From CAJBLF01 sp964463255 (GTDB taxonomy: Bacteria; Patescibacteriota; Gracilibacteria; Absconditabacterales; Absconditicoccaceae): a DNA stretch of 58,205 nt. Positions 30,970 to 42,591 of this stretch are shown piece after piece. Location: positions 1 to 58,205 of the forward strand of contig CAYXBC010000054.1 in the NCBI GenBank assembly GCA_964463255.1, in the 5' to 3' direction. Position 1 is the first letter of the stretch; the number at the start of each line of letters is the position of its first letter. The position numbers and the translations under genes were made by a program. The notes beneath the pieces are model-generated. The model was not told the DNA's origin, searched no databases, and worked only from the letters and a program-made list of their open reading frames with translations.

Positions 30970-32427
30970 ATGAAGATGTTATTAACTATAGGTCTGGAAA
31001 TTCATATAAAATTAAAATCATCGAATAAGATGTTCTGCCAATGCAAGAACGAACAGAATTTCGATCAACTAGTGCCAAATACGAACATCTGCCCAGTCTG
31101 CACAGGACAGCCAGGAGCACTCCCTACCTTGAGCGAAGATGTTCTAGAAAAGACATTAATATTAGGAAAAGCGCTAAAATGTAAAATCAACGAAATTTCT
31201 ACATTTGATAGGAAATCATATTTTTATCCTGATCTGCCTATTGGCTATCAGATTACTCAACTCTATCATCCGACCAATACCCAGGGACAAGTTTCCTTTT
31301 TTCTGGACAATTATACCAATGAAAAGACAATTCATATCCAAGATGCGCATATGGAAAATGATACCGGGAAAATGATTCACGAGGGCGGAGAAGCACTCAT
31401 TGATTTTAATCGTGCAGGCACACCGCTCGTAGAGATAGTCACCTTACCAGATTTTAGTACGACAGAAGAAGTCATAGAATTTTTGAAAGAACTCCAGAGA
31501 ATGGTGAGATTCAATGATATAGCTGATGCTGATCTAGAAAAGGGTCAGATGAGAGTAGATGTAAATATCTCTGTCAGAACATTAGACAAAGATCCTCTGG
31601 GCACGAGAGTAGAAGTAAAAAATATCAATTCATTCGGTATGATAAAGAGAGCAATAGAACATGAACAAACAAGACAAGAAAAAATATATGAAGCAGGAGA
31701 AATATTTACCCAACAAACAAGAGGCCGAGACGATGCCAAAGGCGAATCCTATCTCATGAGATCCAAAGAAGACGCTCTCGACTATAGATATTTCCCAGAG
31801 CCAGATCTTCCACCATTAAAACTCAGCGATGAAAGATTGAAACAATTAGATAAGGTAACCATCATCATACCTCACAATATTATCAAGCAATTCAAGGAGT
31901 ATGGATTCAATAAGGAATATATCAATGCACTGATAAGTGATAAAGCAACATTAGAGTACTTCAATGCAATACTATGATCATGAGCGGAAACGAAGGATAT
32001 AAATGATTTTGCTAAACTAGTAGCAAAACGAATAGCATGACCAATCGCTGCACGGATGAAAGAAAACGTCGCCGACATATCACAACTCAAATATTCAAAA
32101 GACCAATTTAATGAATTTCTAAGCAAAGCGCAAGCAGGATTACTCATGGAAAATCAGCTTAAAATAATTATGGACGACATGTTATCTATGGGAAAAGATC
32201 CAGAAAAAATCATCAAAGAGAAATGATTCGATGCACCTGCTATGGATAGCAACGAAATAGAACTTTTGGCTAAGGAAGTCTTAGCATGAAATGAAACCAT
32301 AGTAGAACAATACAAAGGAGGAAAAATAACTACCATGGGATTCTTTATCGGACAATTAATGAAGAAAACCTGAGGCAAGACAAATCCAAAAATAGCACAA
32401 GATATTTTCGAGAAATTATTAAAATAA
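30970..32427 (+). CDS. gatB: Asp/Glu-tRNA amidotransferase subunit B
   Basis: 485 aa. GatB kinase core: GLEIHIKLKS, NICPVCTGQPGALP, RKSYFYPDLPIGYQITQ, FNRAGTPLVEIV, VDVNISVR, VEVKNINSF, RYFPEPDLPP; the C-terminal YqeY-like tail ends IAQDIFEKLLK. With GatA and GatC (not in the window) it converts Glu-tRNA(Gln) or Asp-tRNA(Asn) to the amide. The first 335 codons have no UGA; the tail has six. Both tRNA-Gln genes and tRNA-Asn lie at 56.4-57.0 kb. Confidence 0.95.
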
Positions 32428-32451
32428 GATTTATTATCCAAACCATATAAG

Positions 32452-32919
32452 ATGAAAACCAGAGCAATAAATTCCATATTTCTAAATCCTGGAAAACTCA
32501 TAGATGATGATTTGGAACTTGTTTTGGTAAAAAAAATACCTGCTGATAAGGAAAAGGGATACTTCCCCATGTACGAATTCGATATGAAGAATACCGTAAC
32601 TCACGAAAAGATGTGAGAGATTAATTTACGCATTGGATATAATGAAAATATTCACTACGGTGGACATATATGATATGGTGTTGATGAAAAATTCAGAGGA
32701 CATCATTATGCAGCTCGTAGTGTAAAATTATTATTCCCTTTAGCAAAAAAACACGGCTTAAATCCTATACTCATAACATGTAATCCAGAAAATATGGCTT
32801 CGAGAAAAGCTTGTGAATATGCTGGCGGAAAATTAGTTGAAATACTTAATCTTCCAGAAGATAATGATCAATATCAAAAGGGTGAAAGACAAAAATGCAT
32901 ATATACATTTGATCTATAA
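32452..32919 (+). CDS. GNAT-family acetyltransferase
   Basis: 155 aa. GNAT core with the acetyl-CoA region GYGVDEKFRGHHYAARSV and the C-terminal CNPENMASRKACEYAGG, as in acetyltransferases of the RimJ/L type. Acetylates an amine of unknown identity. Two UGA-Gly. Starts 24 bases after gatB. Confidence 0.85.
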
Positions 32920-32936
32920 AAAAATATATCATTATA

Positions 32937-32967
32937 AAAAAGCCCTCGTAATTGAGGGCTTTTTTAT
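32937..32967. terminator. Terminator between GNAT and CcdA genes
   Basis: Stem GCCCTC / GAGGGC with a 6-nt loop, A-run before and T-run after; serves both convergent genes. Confidence 0.9.
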
Positions 32968-32979
32968 AGAAAATATATA

Positions 32980-34074
32980 TTATATAGTAGTCAATACATA
33001 TACACCCAATCCGAGCATAAGAATTCATACAATGAGATGAATCAGTTTGGTTTTGTCATGTTTGATCTTTGCAAGCTTATCTACACTCGCATATCAGAAC
33101 GCTACCATAATAGCTATAGCCACCATAGGTAATACAAAGATGAGATTATAGACTATCAAATAGATATATCATCGCAGATTGAGATTTTGACTTTGAGAGC
33201 TCATAAATCACAAGATAGTGAAATACGGACCAGAAGAACACGGAAGAAGAAATAGACTAACCAATATTCCGACCAAAAAAGCTCATCGAGGTGAAGAAAC
33301 GTTTTCAATCAAAGCCATCATCTTAGGTCTTCGACTGAATGGAACCTCCATTACAAACCATTTTCCATATCGGAAATAATCTTTTAAGTTAGCAAGTCAA
33401 ACAACAAGTCACAATATTCCTACAACTAATTTGAGGATGAACGTATTGTTTGCACTGGCAAGAGCGGAAAAGAGTCCGACACCCATAGCAAGATAGGTAA
33501 GAAACACAGCTAGAGCAAATAATCCTCACGCAAGCAACGTCTTTCTTCTACTCTTATGTCTCGTAAGTATAGTCGAAAGTAGTAACAACATAACCGCAAA
33601 TGCACATGGATTTATACTATCAGAAATAGCGGCAGGAAGCATAATTCAAAAGAATGATAATCTTTCTTTCAAACTTTTCTCTACGGGTTGTATACCTCAC
33701 GTTGAAGCAGTATCCTTACATGCTGCAGCAGTGATTTGGGCTAATTTTCCAGAAAAATATTCTATAATATTGGTATCGCCATTAATATATTTACAATCTT
33801 CGCCACTGTTGATAATAAGGAAAGGTACACCAATCTTGTCGTAGGTGAGAGCATGCTTCTGGAGATACCCATTAAATTCCTTCAGGTTAGTCTTATTGAA
33901 AAATACTTCTTTCTGTATAAGACCAAGTTGTTTAGTAATACCATTATCCTTGATATATTGTTGCACTTTGGCACAATGAGGACAGCCATTTCCATAAAAC
34001 AATAGATATTCCTGAGCACTACTCACACTTATCATCGCGATAAACGCAACAATTATTCCTATCACATATTTCAT
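32980..34074 (-). CDS. Thioredoxin-fold / CcdA-type membrane fusion
   Basis: 364 aa. Signal sequence (1-20), then a glutaredoxin/thioredoxin-like domain with the CXXC motif GCPHCAK (Cys31/Cys34), a linker whose Gly126 is UGA, and six or so helices of the CcdA/DsbD transmembrane type (SINPCAFAVMLLLLS with Cys, FLLPCSSGPYF with the partner Cys). It would move reducing equivalents across the membrane to the outside thiol domain. The standard code would split it in two. Confidence 0.88.
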
Positions 34075-34134
34075 TAGTAGTATATACTTTAGAATTTAAA
34101 ATTTACCTGTCCTCGAAGGAGGGGAAGTTGAAAA

Positions 34135-34821
34135 TTAATTTTGATATTTCGTAGCTTCGATAGTCAATATTCATTCTTTATCGACGCTTACGGAAAGAAG
34201 AGAATCTATACTGGTTTCAAGAAGATCATGATTGACGTAGACAATTCATTTGGATAGACCAACAATATCCAGACCTGAAATATAGTCGATAGTGCCAAGT
34301 TTTGCAAGAGATTGAGCATCTTGGAAATTTTTGCTCACAAAAAGATGCGCCTTCTGAGCTATTTCCTTAGCCTGCTGCATAGCTATCTCATAGTTTCATT
34401 TGTACACCAATATCGTTGAAGTATATCCGCTTGCATCCATAATTTTATATGAAGAGAGTGATGTATCTATAGTCATATCTCTAGGCTCAGACATGCCAAG
34501 CTTTTTTGCTCGAAGAGGCAGTGAATAAATGGTGAACGATTGCTGATCAAAAGATTTTTGAATGATATCAAATCAGCTTTCGATGTTCTGCTGAGTAGAT
34601 TGAGTAAGCTCAATATATTTTGTCTGAAGCGATTCTACAAGATCTTGAGCTTGTGGCAAAGACAAAGTTCAATCATGCATATCTTGAGATATCTGGAAGA
34701 TAGCATCCTGTAAAGTGCCAAGATCAGATATAGTATTGATATCCGTCCCTTTCGATTCCTTGGACATACATCAAGCAAGAACAAATAAGACAATAGCTGA
34801 AATCAGGAGATATTTTTTCAT
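34135..34821 (-). CDS. Lipoprotein of unknown function
   Basis: 228 aa. Signal peptide with lipobox VLAGC, where the Gly is UGA. Mature domain: helical (QDAIFQISQDMHDG, AQDLVESLQTKYIELTQ) then an alpha/beta region (DYISGLDIVGLSKGIVYVN). I do not recognise a family. It lies 60 bases upstream of the CcdA fusion and just after a membrane-protein frame on the same strand. Confidence 0.65.
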
Positions 34822-34861
34822 GAAAAATATAAGAGTATAAATAAATGTGCAATGAAAGAGA

Positions 34862-35569
34862 TTAACGGGTGAACATATGTTCATTCTTGAGTATCAGAAG
34901 AAGAAGAACGAACGTTATCAAGAGATTGAAAAGACTTCATCAGAAGCTTCCATATGATCTATATGAATATAATCCTACAGGGATGAAACTAATAAGTAAG
35001 AGCAATACAGACACTGAAAAGACAAGAATAGATAGTGAAATAACTCGTTTTTTGAATCTAATCATACCAATTCAGACAAGAAGGGAAAGTAAGGAGAAAA
35101 AAGCAGTCAAAAGGACATAGATCATGACACGAATGCCAAGACCTACTCACAAACTAAACATAAATCAGAGACCCGTCAATGAGATGAGGAATGAAAATAT
35201 TCCGATAATTCACGTAATGAGCGATATCCATCAGACCACGACAAAGATGGTCTTGAGATACATATGCAAAGAATGATTGATATCATTGATGAGATGAGAA
35301 GCAAGAAGATCCTTAATTAGAGTAGAATTAGTGAACTTAGCAAATATAGATTTTTTCATAAGTTTTTCCATATTCTGATCGATTTTTTTCTCTACACTAT
35401 CCAAAGCAGCTTCTTCACTGAAATGTTTTTTTTTGATGTACGTTTTCCATAAGCAAGATAATGGTAAAAAAGCTAAAAAAAGAATAAAGACAATAAAGAT
35501 ATATAAGCTTATATGAAATATTTCTAATAATTCAAGAACTTCACAAAAAAAATCAGAAGTATAAAGATG
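34862..35569 (-). CDS. Membrane protein frame with no clear start, in frame with ackA
   Basis: 235 sense codons with five or six membrane helices (LYIFIVFILFLAFLPLS; IFVVVGWISLITGIIGIF; VMIYVLLTAFFSLLSLLV; ILVFSVSVLLLLISFIP). A charged stretch (KTYIKKKHFSEEAALDSVEKK) follows the first helix. The frame begins right after the TAG of ackA and is in the same phase. No ATG, GTG or TTG occurs before Met at 35369-35371, which would lose the first helix and the charged stretch. Start is unresolved: rare start codon, TAG readthrough or shorter protein. Seven UGA-Gly support coding. Confidence 0.55.
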
Positions 35570-36730
35570 CTAAAGTGACACTATCTTGAAAGTCTCTTTG
35601 GCTATCATAAGTTCCTCGTTGGTAGGAAGTACTATGACCGTAACTTTTGAATCCTTGGCAGATACAATCTTTTCCAGATGAAGAGTATCTTGATTAGCTT
35701 GTATGTCTAGAGTGATTCCCATCCATGATAATCTCTCCAAAAGCATAGTCCTTAGAATAGTTCTATGTTCCATAATGCCGGCAGTAAGGACGATAGCATC
35801 CACTCATCACAAAAGAGCGACATATGATCAGATATATTTCACCAATGAATTGATATACATTTCGACTGCAAGTCTACACTTTTTATCTCATTTTTCAACT
35901 CATGCAATAATATCTCTCATATCATTGGAGACTCAAGAGATTCAAAGCAATCCGCTCTGTTTATTGAGAAGGTCATCAATCTCTTGGGCAGTCATGGATT
36001 CATGAGTCATAAGATAAGTAACAATCGCAGGATCTATATTTCATGATCTTGTACCCATCATCAATCATTCCAAAGGTGTCATCCCCATGGAAGTTTCTAC
36101 AACTTTCCCTCACTTGATTGCGGCTATACTGGCTCAATTACCGATATGACAAGTGATAACCTTTAAATTATTGATATCGGTATGTTTCAAGTTTTCAATC
36201 TTTCATGCTTTTAATCTTTCAATCAGCTGTTCATACACATATTGATGTGAAATCCCATGAAATCAGTATCTCCTAATTTTATAATGCTCATAATATTTAT
36301 ATGCAATCGGATAGAGGTAATGAGCCGGTTCCATGCTCTGATGAAATGCAGTATCAAAAACAGCAACCTGAGGGACACCAGGGAATAGCTCTTTACAAGC
36401 AAGGATAGGTGCAAGATTGGCAGGATTATGCAAAGGAGCCAAATCTGAACAATCATCTATTATTTTTATCACTTCATCGGTGATGATGACAGGATCCTTG
36501 AAATATTCTCAGCCATGCACTACCCTATGTCCTATAGCATCGATATCCATATTTCATCATGTAGCCAATATATCAGTTACAGAGAGCATAGCATCTTTAT
36601 GAGTCAGGAAAGAAGATCATTCCTCTCAGATTTTTTCGATATCTCATCTCACTATGACAATATTTTTATCCATATCGAAGAGTTGATATTTCAGAGAAGA
36701 ACTTCATGCATTGATGACTAATATTTTCAT
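35570..36730 (-). CDS. ackA: Acetate kinase
   Basis: 386 aa. Interconverts acetyl phosphate plus ADP and acetate plus ATP. Signatures: VINASSSSLKYQLF at the start, IGHRVVHGG, VFDTAFHQSM, GFHGISHQYV, ITCHIGNGASI, MGTRSGNIDP, VLTAGIMEH. Fifteen or more UGA-Gly. In a fermentative CPR cell this is a main substrate-level ATP source. No phosphotransacetylase in the window. Ends TAG, with another frame in phase behind it. Confidence 0.95.
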
Positions 36731-36819
36731 AAAAAGAATTGAAATAGTAAAAGAATTGGAGAGATGGAAGAGCGATTCCATAGAATAAACTATACGTTTT
36801 AAATCAAAAAAAACAATCA

Positions 36820-36848
36820 AAAAAAACCCCAAGGAAAACCTCGGGGAT
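36820..36848 (-). terminator. Terminator of thyA
   Basis: Minus-strand stem CCCCGAGG / CCTTGGGG with a TTTT loop, followed by TTTTTTT. Confidence 0.9.
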
Positions 36849-36871
36849 AGATATAATGTCATTGTTTAAGC

Positions 36872-37780
36872 TTACACAGCGATTTCAAAGTCGATTTTGG
36901 GATGGGAATCATACCCGATAAGTTCAAAATCAGTGTATTTCCAATCCCAGAGTGAAGTAAAATTGGTAATTTCAAGCTTTGGAAGAGCTTTTGGGTAACG
37001 AGAGATCTGTTCCTGTGCACCATCGATATGGTTTTCATACACGTGGACATCACCAAGCGTACCCATAAGGATACCAGGGACCATACCGACTTCTTTAGCG
37101 ATCAGCAGAAGCAACAGTGCATAGCTAGCGATATTGTACGGCAGACCGAGCATAGTATCAACAGATCTTTGATCCCATTTTAGATTAAGGACTTTTTCCC
37201 CTTGATGGTTCAATGTGACAATCAATTGAAAATCATAATGACAAGGTGGTAAAGCCATCTGATCCAATTCAGCAGGATTCCATGCATTTACGATATTTCT
37301 TCTACCTGGAGATCCAAAGGGATCATTTTTGAGGATATCGATAGCTTTTTTCAATTGATCTATCGATTCTTGTTTGTAGAGACCTGATGGTTCATCTTTC
37401 ACATATTTTTTCCAGTCTCTCCATTGTACGCCATAGATACGACCAAGATCATCTTCAGTCATCATCTTAGCTTTGCTTGCTTCATCATTACCATAGGGAA
37501 CCTTTTGCGGATTACACCATTCATCCCAGATATGACAATTCCTTTCATGAAACTCTTTTTTGGAATGAAGTCCCTTGATGAAACATTCAAGCTCTGCAGC
37601 GATAGTCTTCATGCCCATTTTTTTGGTAGTCAGCAAAGGGAAACCCTCAGCCATATCATGCCTGATATCCCAACAGGCGATAGCATAAGTGGATATGCCA
37701 GTCCTATTTTCCTTTTTAGGAGCGGAAATAATCTCTCTTACGAGATCAGCATACTGTACATCAATGTGTTTGTTGTGCAT
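36872..37780 (-). CDS. thyA: Thymidylate synthase
   Basis: 302 aa. Makes dTMP from dUMP with methylene-THF, leaving dihydrofolate. Catalytic PPCHYDFQ, RSVDTMLGLPYN, GDVHVYENHI and the folate-binding C-terminal region are intact. None of its 18 Gly codons is UGA, unlike most genes here, which fits recent acquisition from a standard-code donor or strong codon selection. The DHFR that its product needs is encoded at 1973-2458. Confidence 0.96.
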   Translation of the reverse strand: MHNKHIDVQYADLVREIISAPKKENRTGISTYAIACWDIRHDMAEGFPLLTTKKMGMKTIAAELECFIKGLHSKKEFHERNCHIWDEWCNPQKVPYGNDEASKAKMMTEDDLGRIYGVQWRDWKKYVKDEPSGLYKQESIDQLKKAIDILKNDPFGSPGRRNIVNAWNPAELDQMALPPCHYDFQLIVTLNHQGEKVLNLKWDQRSVDTMLGLPYNIASYALLLLLIAKEVGMVPGILMGTLGDVHVYENHIDGAQEQISRYPKALPKLEITNFTSLWDWKYTDFELIGYDSHPKIDFEIAV

Positions 37781-37803
37781 ACGACATATGTATTTAGTAA
37801 ATA

Positions 37804-38029
37804 ATTGTGTTTAGCTTTTTATTATTGTTGATTTTTTGTTATTGTCAATAAGCTAAGGAAATACACAAGAAAAACAACATGAAGTAAGAGGGTACTGAAA
37901 AGCAGTTCCTTGGGCTTGAAAGGACAGGCCGATTTGCTATATTCACAATTCAATTACCATAAAGACACAAAGAAACACATTATCATACGTAATCGTCAGA
38001 TTTTTTTATCATCAGTAATCATAGTAATC
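37804..38029. other. Leader region upstream of ileS
   Basis: 226 bases with no gene. I looked for a T-box (conserved GGTGGNACCGCG and specifier loop) and found none. The ileS frame is open back to 37910, but the added residues look non-coding. Confidence 0.4.
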
Positions 38030-41000
38030 ATGAATCAGAAAGAATTAATCCAGAATCTCAATATATACCGAAAACAACATAATATTTTCAAGAAATCGCT
38101 TGATCAGAGGTCAGAAAAATTTCAATCTGTCACCTATGATGGTCCTCCTTTTGCTTCAGGGACACCTCATTTTGGACATGGACTTACTTCAGCGATGAAA
38201 GACGCTATTTTGAGATACAAGACAATGATATGATACAAAGTGAATAGAGATCGATGATGGGATTGTCATGGTCTGCCTGCGGAAAAGGCGGTAGAAAAGG
38301 AGCTTGGTATCGATGGAAAAAAAGATATCGAAGAAAAAATAGGCGTAGAGAAATTCGTAGAAGAATGCAGAAAATATGTCAGCAATACCAGTGAAGAATG
38401 GAAAAGTTTTGTAGACCGGATAGGAAGACGAGCTGATATGGACCACGCATATTTCACAATGGATCTCGATTATATGGAATCCGTGATTCGAGTAATCCAA
38501 AATATGTACAATCAGAATCTTGTCTACAAAGGATTTAATGTACAATGGATGTGTCCAAGCTGTGCAACTACCCTCTCGAACTCTGAAGTAAATGAAGGAT
38601 ATAAAGATAGACAAGATCCTGCCATAACTATCAAATTCCCATTACTCTGGAATAATGACAATCAATGGGGACTTACCACAGAAAAATATGAAACTACAGC
38701 AGATGGATTTATTGAAGTTGTAGACTGTATTATCAAACGCGATGGAAAAATTTTTATGAACTATAGTGTCAAAGGACAAAAGTATGTTTGTCCAGGTGGT
38801 AAAGTTGATAAATGAGATACTATGACATGAACAGTCAAGAAAGAAATAGCAGAAGAATTAGGTGTGATGGTTACAAAAATAACAAAACTTTGAAATATCA
38901 AAGAAATTTTACGCGGAACATTATGGAACCTCAATATGTTCGAGATAGAAATCGAAGGAGAACCTAAAATTATGGAACCAGAAAAACTTCCTCAGATGGT
39001 ACGAGCAGAAATAATTCCTTCTGACAATAAACTCTGATTCTGAGTCAAAATAGACAACACCATCATCGATGATGATTTCGAGATAATGAATCAGTTTTAT
39101 GATCTCTATCTCTATCACAATAAAATTTTCGAAAAAACAGATTCGGCTGCTCCTATGAGTGCATTAGCACGGACCACTACTCCACGGACATTGCCAAGCA
39201 ATATGTTTTTAGCAGTTGGAAAACATATCCATTATAATATTGTATATGACCCAGCAGCAAAAGAGTATTTTGTCATAGCTGAAAACTTAATGAAGCAATA
39301 TTATAAAAATACTGAAGAATATATTCTAATAAATACTATCCAATGAGAATCAATGGTCGGATTAAAATACGAACCATTATTCCCGCACATCGGAAAAAGC
39401 AAGATTGCTGATAACTACAAAGAACAATTTTTCAAAATTATAGCAGGAGATTTCGTAAGCACAGAAGATGGAACAGGAATCGTACATATAGCACCAGCAT
39501 TTGGAATGGAAGATTACAATGCGGTCGCCCAATTTCTTCCAAGAGAAGATTCAAAGAATCGATTATTTCTGCCAGTAAACGAATACGGAGAATTCACTGA
39601 CGAAGTACCTGAATGGAAAGGCATCAGAGTTTATGATGCGAACAAAGACATCATCCAAAGACTCAAGGAAGAGAAAAAATTGATTGGCCAAAGATCATAT
39701 GAACATTCCTATCCACATTGCCGAAGATGCGATACACCATTGATATCCAAAGCATTGACTAGCCGATTTATCAAAGAACCTTCACTCACGCCCATCACTG
39801 TACCAAATGCAGAAAAAATTTGATTCGTACCAGAAACGGTCAAAAAAAGATTTATCGATGTCATAAAAACCGCACCAGATCGAAATCTGGCTAGGAATAG
39901 ATATCGATGATCTCCACTGCCTATATGGGAAAATACCAAAGAACCAGAAGATATAATCGTAGCAGGGACATTAGAAGAGATTTATCAATGAACAAGGACA
40001 GGATCGAAGAACATCACCAAAAATGTAATCATAAGACACGCAGAAACCAAGAATAACGAGACCCACACGCATGATAGTTTCAGCAAGACAAATCTAAACA
40101 AAAATGGGCAAAAACAAGCGAAACAGATAAGTAAAGAACTCGAAACATTCAAAAAAGATGACTGGATTCTAATCATGAGTCCCCTGTCAAGAACGATAGA
40201 GACGGTGATGCCATTTTTAGAAAAGACCTTCCCTGATAGTATGAGTGCGATTGAATCAAGATACAAAGAGATTCAAAAGATCTATCAGGACTTATGGGCC
40301 AAGAAGGAAATACAATGATATCTCAAGAATCCGAAGACGGAAAAACTCTTCAAAATCAATGAAAAACTCTATGTAGATTTCAGGATGACTGATCTGATTC
40401 TGCCAGAGATACAGGACAAAATCTATCCGGAATGATTATCGACCAGCAAAACAACAAGTGAAAAACTCACACCAGAAGGAGAATGTATAGATGAGGTGAT
40501 AGCTAGATGTAAAGCATATACGATAGAAATGAATGAGAAGTTCACCACGAAAACAATCATTACTATAACGCATAAGGATTCTGTTATTCTTATGCATCAG
40601 ACGTTCAAATATTTCGATTATCTTACCAAGAAATACGAATATTCTCCGAACAATGGAAAAATTTCCATCCGTTATCGGGACAATGAGAGAAACAAGGAAA
40701 TAGATCTGCACAAACCGTATGTAGACAGTTATCGATTCAAAAAGGGAGAAAAAGAATATCGCAGAATCCCTGAAGTCATGGATTGCCGATTTGAATCATG
40801 ATCCATGCCATTTGGCCAAGCAGGATACACTGCTAATCATAGTACAAAACCATTAATATATCCAGCTGATTTTATCATAGAATGATTAGATCAGACAAGA
40901 GGACGATTCAGGGGTATGCATGTCTGCGGCAATGCTGTCATGAAAAAGAATTCATTCAATAACGTAATCATCAATGGAATGATTCTTGCAGAAGACGGAA

Positions 41001-42145
41001 AAAAAATGTCAAAAAAATTGAAGAATTATCCAGATCCAGAATATCTTTTTGGGAAATATGGAACTGACGCATACAGATTATATCTTCTATCTTCACCTGG
41101 AGTAAGGGCTGAAGCAGTAAAATTTTCCGAGAAATGAATAGAGCAAGTCTACAAAGATTTTACAGCATCCATTTTGAACGGATATAAATTTTTCGAGACC
41201 TATGCGAACGTAGACAAACGATCCTGCGATAATACGACAATGTATTTTATGAGACACGGAAAAGCCGAAGGAATGGAAATGGAAAGTCCATTGACCAAAG
41301 AAGCTATCCAAAAAATGCAGGAACCTACATTTATCAGCAATGTACTCAGAATAAATCCAGATATCATCTATGCTAGCCCATCCGTAAGATCAATGCAGAC
41401 TGCAGACGAAGTAGCTAAGATAATGAAAATATACAGAGACAAAGATATAGAGATCAAAAAAGACGAAAGATTACGATCATGAAAAACTATGGATACTATA
41501 GGAATCTACGATCAATTGATACAGGAATGAACAGGAAATACTATCCTGATTATCTCGCATGATATCAACTTCAATGAACTCTGGACTTCACTCTATGGGA
41601 AAAAAGGAACAGTAAATACACTTGAAGCGTTGAAACTACCTACATATAAAATTGAGAATGAACTGGATAAACGGATACTTGCCGAACTCCATCATCTAGG
41701 CATACAAGTCCAACAAGAGATGGATAAATATTTCCTCGACACGAGCGCTAAATTGGTCTTATGATTTATCGAAAAACTCAATAATCGATTCATCAGAAGA
41801 TCAAGAAGAAGATTTCGAGCCTCAGGAATGGATCAAGAAAAGAAGTCAGCATTCAATACGCTATTTGAAGTCCTACAGAGTTACATGAGCATCAGTGCTT
41901 CATTCGCACCTTTTATAAGCGAACATATTTATCTCGAACTGCAGAAATTCACGAAGCAAGGAAAAAGAGAAGGCGATTCGATACATCTCAAGCATCTTCC
42001 CATCTATTCAGAACAATATGTCGACCAGCAGTTGCTCGAAGAGATAGAGATAGTGAGAAGAATAATATCCCTTTGACTCTTCATAAGATCAAAAAATAAG
42101 ATGGCAGTCAAACAACCGCTTGCAAAGATGGAGATAAGATTATAG
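38030..42145 (+). CDS. ileS: Isoleucyl-tRNA synthetase with NUDIX and two histidine-phosphatase insertions
   Basis: 1371 aa; ordinary IleRS is about 930-1050. Synthetase parts: HFGH (47-50, HIGH motif), editing TTTPRTLPSN (382-391) and HIAPAFG, DLHKPYVD (about 892), KMSKK (992-996), anticodon-domain FIRRSRRRF. Insert 1 (about 216-368) is NUDIX, box GGKVDKGDTMTGTVKKEIAEELG with E-to-D and R-to-K changes. Insert 2 (about 655-888) is a histidine phosphatase: IIRHAET (Arg669-His670), SPLSRTIET, ITITHKD (His848). Insert 3 (about 1064-1205) is another: MRHGKAEG (His1076), ASPSVRSMQTA, IISHD (His1177). All lie in one frame through many UGA-Gly. The C-terminal tail looks eroded. Confidence 0.9.
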
Positions 42146-42220
42146 CAGTAGTATAGGATAACAACAAGATAAGCCTCAAAAAAACATTTGCAAACTCTGA
42201 TAGTTTGTATATAAGGTACA
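42146..42220 (+). pseudogene. Possible relic of the IleRS C-terminal tail
   Basis: After the ileS stop, frame +2 reads DNNKISLKKTFANSDSLYI (42157-42213), which looks like a synthetase tail that has lost phase; a TAG at 42154-42156 also interrupts that frame. The upstream IleRS frame ends KQPLAKMEIRL. I infer a frameshift near 42134-42140 that shortened the protein. Short match, moderate confidence only. Confidence 0.35.
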
Positions 42221-42251
42221 TAACCTTTTTATACCTTTACATAGATATGTA

Positions 42252-42569
42252 ATGCCAACAAAAAAACCTGTCAAAAAAGCGGCTGCTGCTCCAAAGAAAG
42301 TAGTAAGCGCTGTAGAAATGAAAGCAAAAGCTTTTGCTAAAGATGTAGAGAAAGAAGCACAAGTGATAAAAGCCGAAGGAAAAGAGATTTGAAGCAAGAT
42401 TGGAACACGACGAGAAGTATCCACTACCGAAGAAAAAATCTATACTATCATCGGTATCGTCCTATTGATTCTTGGAATATATCAGATGAAAGAATTTATT
42501 TTCTGAATGCTTTTGGTTGTACTCGGTATATTATTTGTTACATGATTCTTCATCAAGAGAAGAAAATAA
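42252..42569 (+). CDS. Lys/Ala-rich protein with two membrane helices
   Basis: 105 aa. The N-terminal half is basic, Ala/Lys-rich and helical (TKKPVKKAAAAPKKVV, MKAKAFAKDVEKEAQVIK), like histone-H1 or ElaB-type tails. The C-terminal half has two helices (IYTIIGIVLLILGIYQM, MLLVVLGILFVTGFF) ending KRRK. Three UGA-Gly. Possibly a DNA- or ribosome-tethering membrane protein; function unknown. Ends at a strong terminator. Confidence 0.65.
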
Positions 42570-42591
42570 TTATTATATATCTTAGTATAGT

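Noticed and set aside
37804..38029. T-box riboswitch before ileS
   Set aside because: The conserved T-box core and specifier structure were not found.
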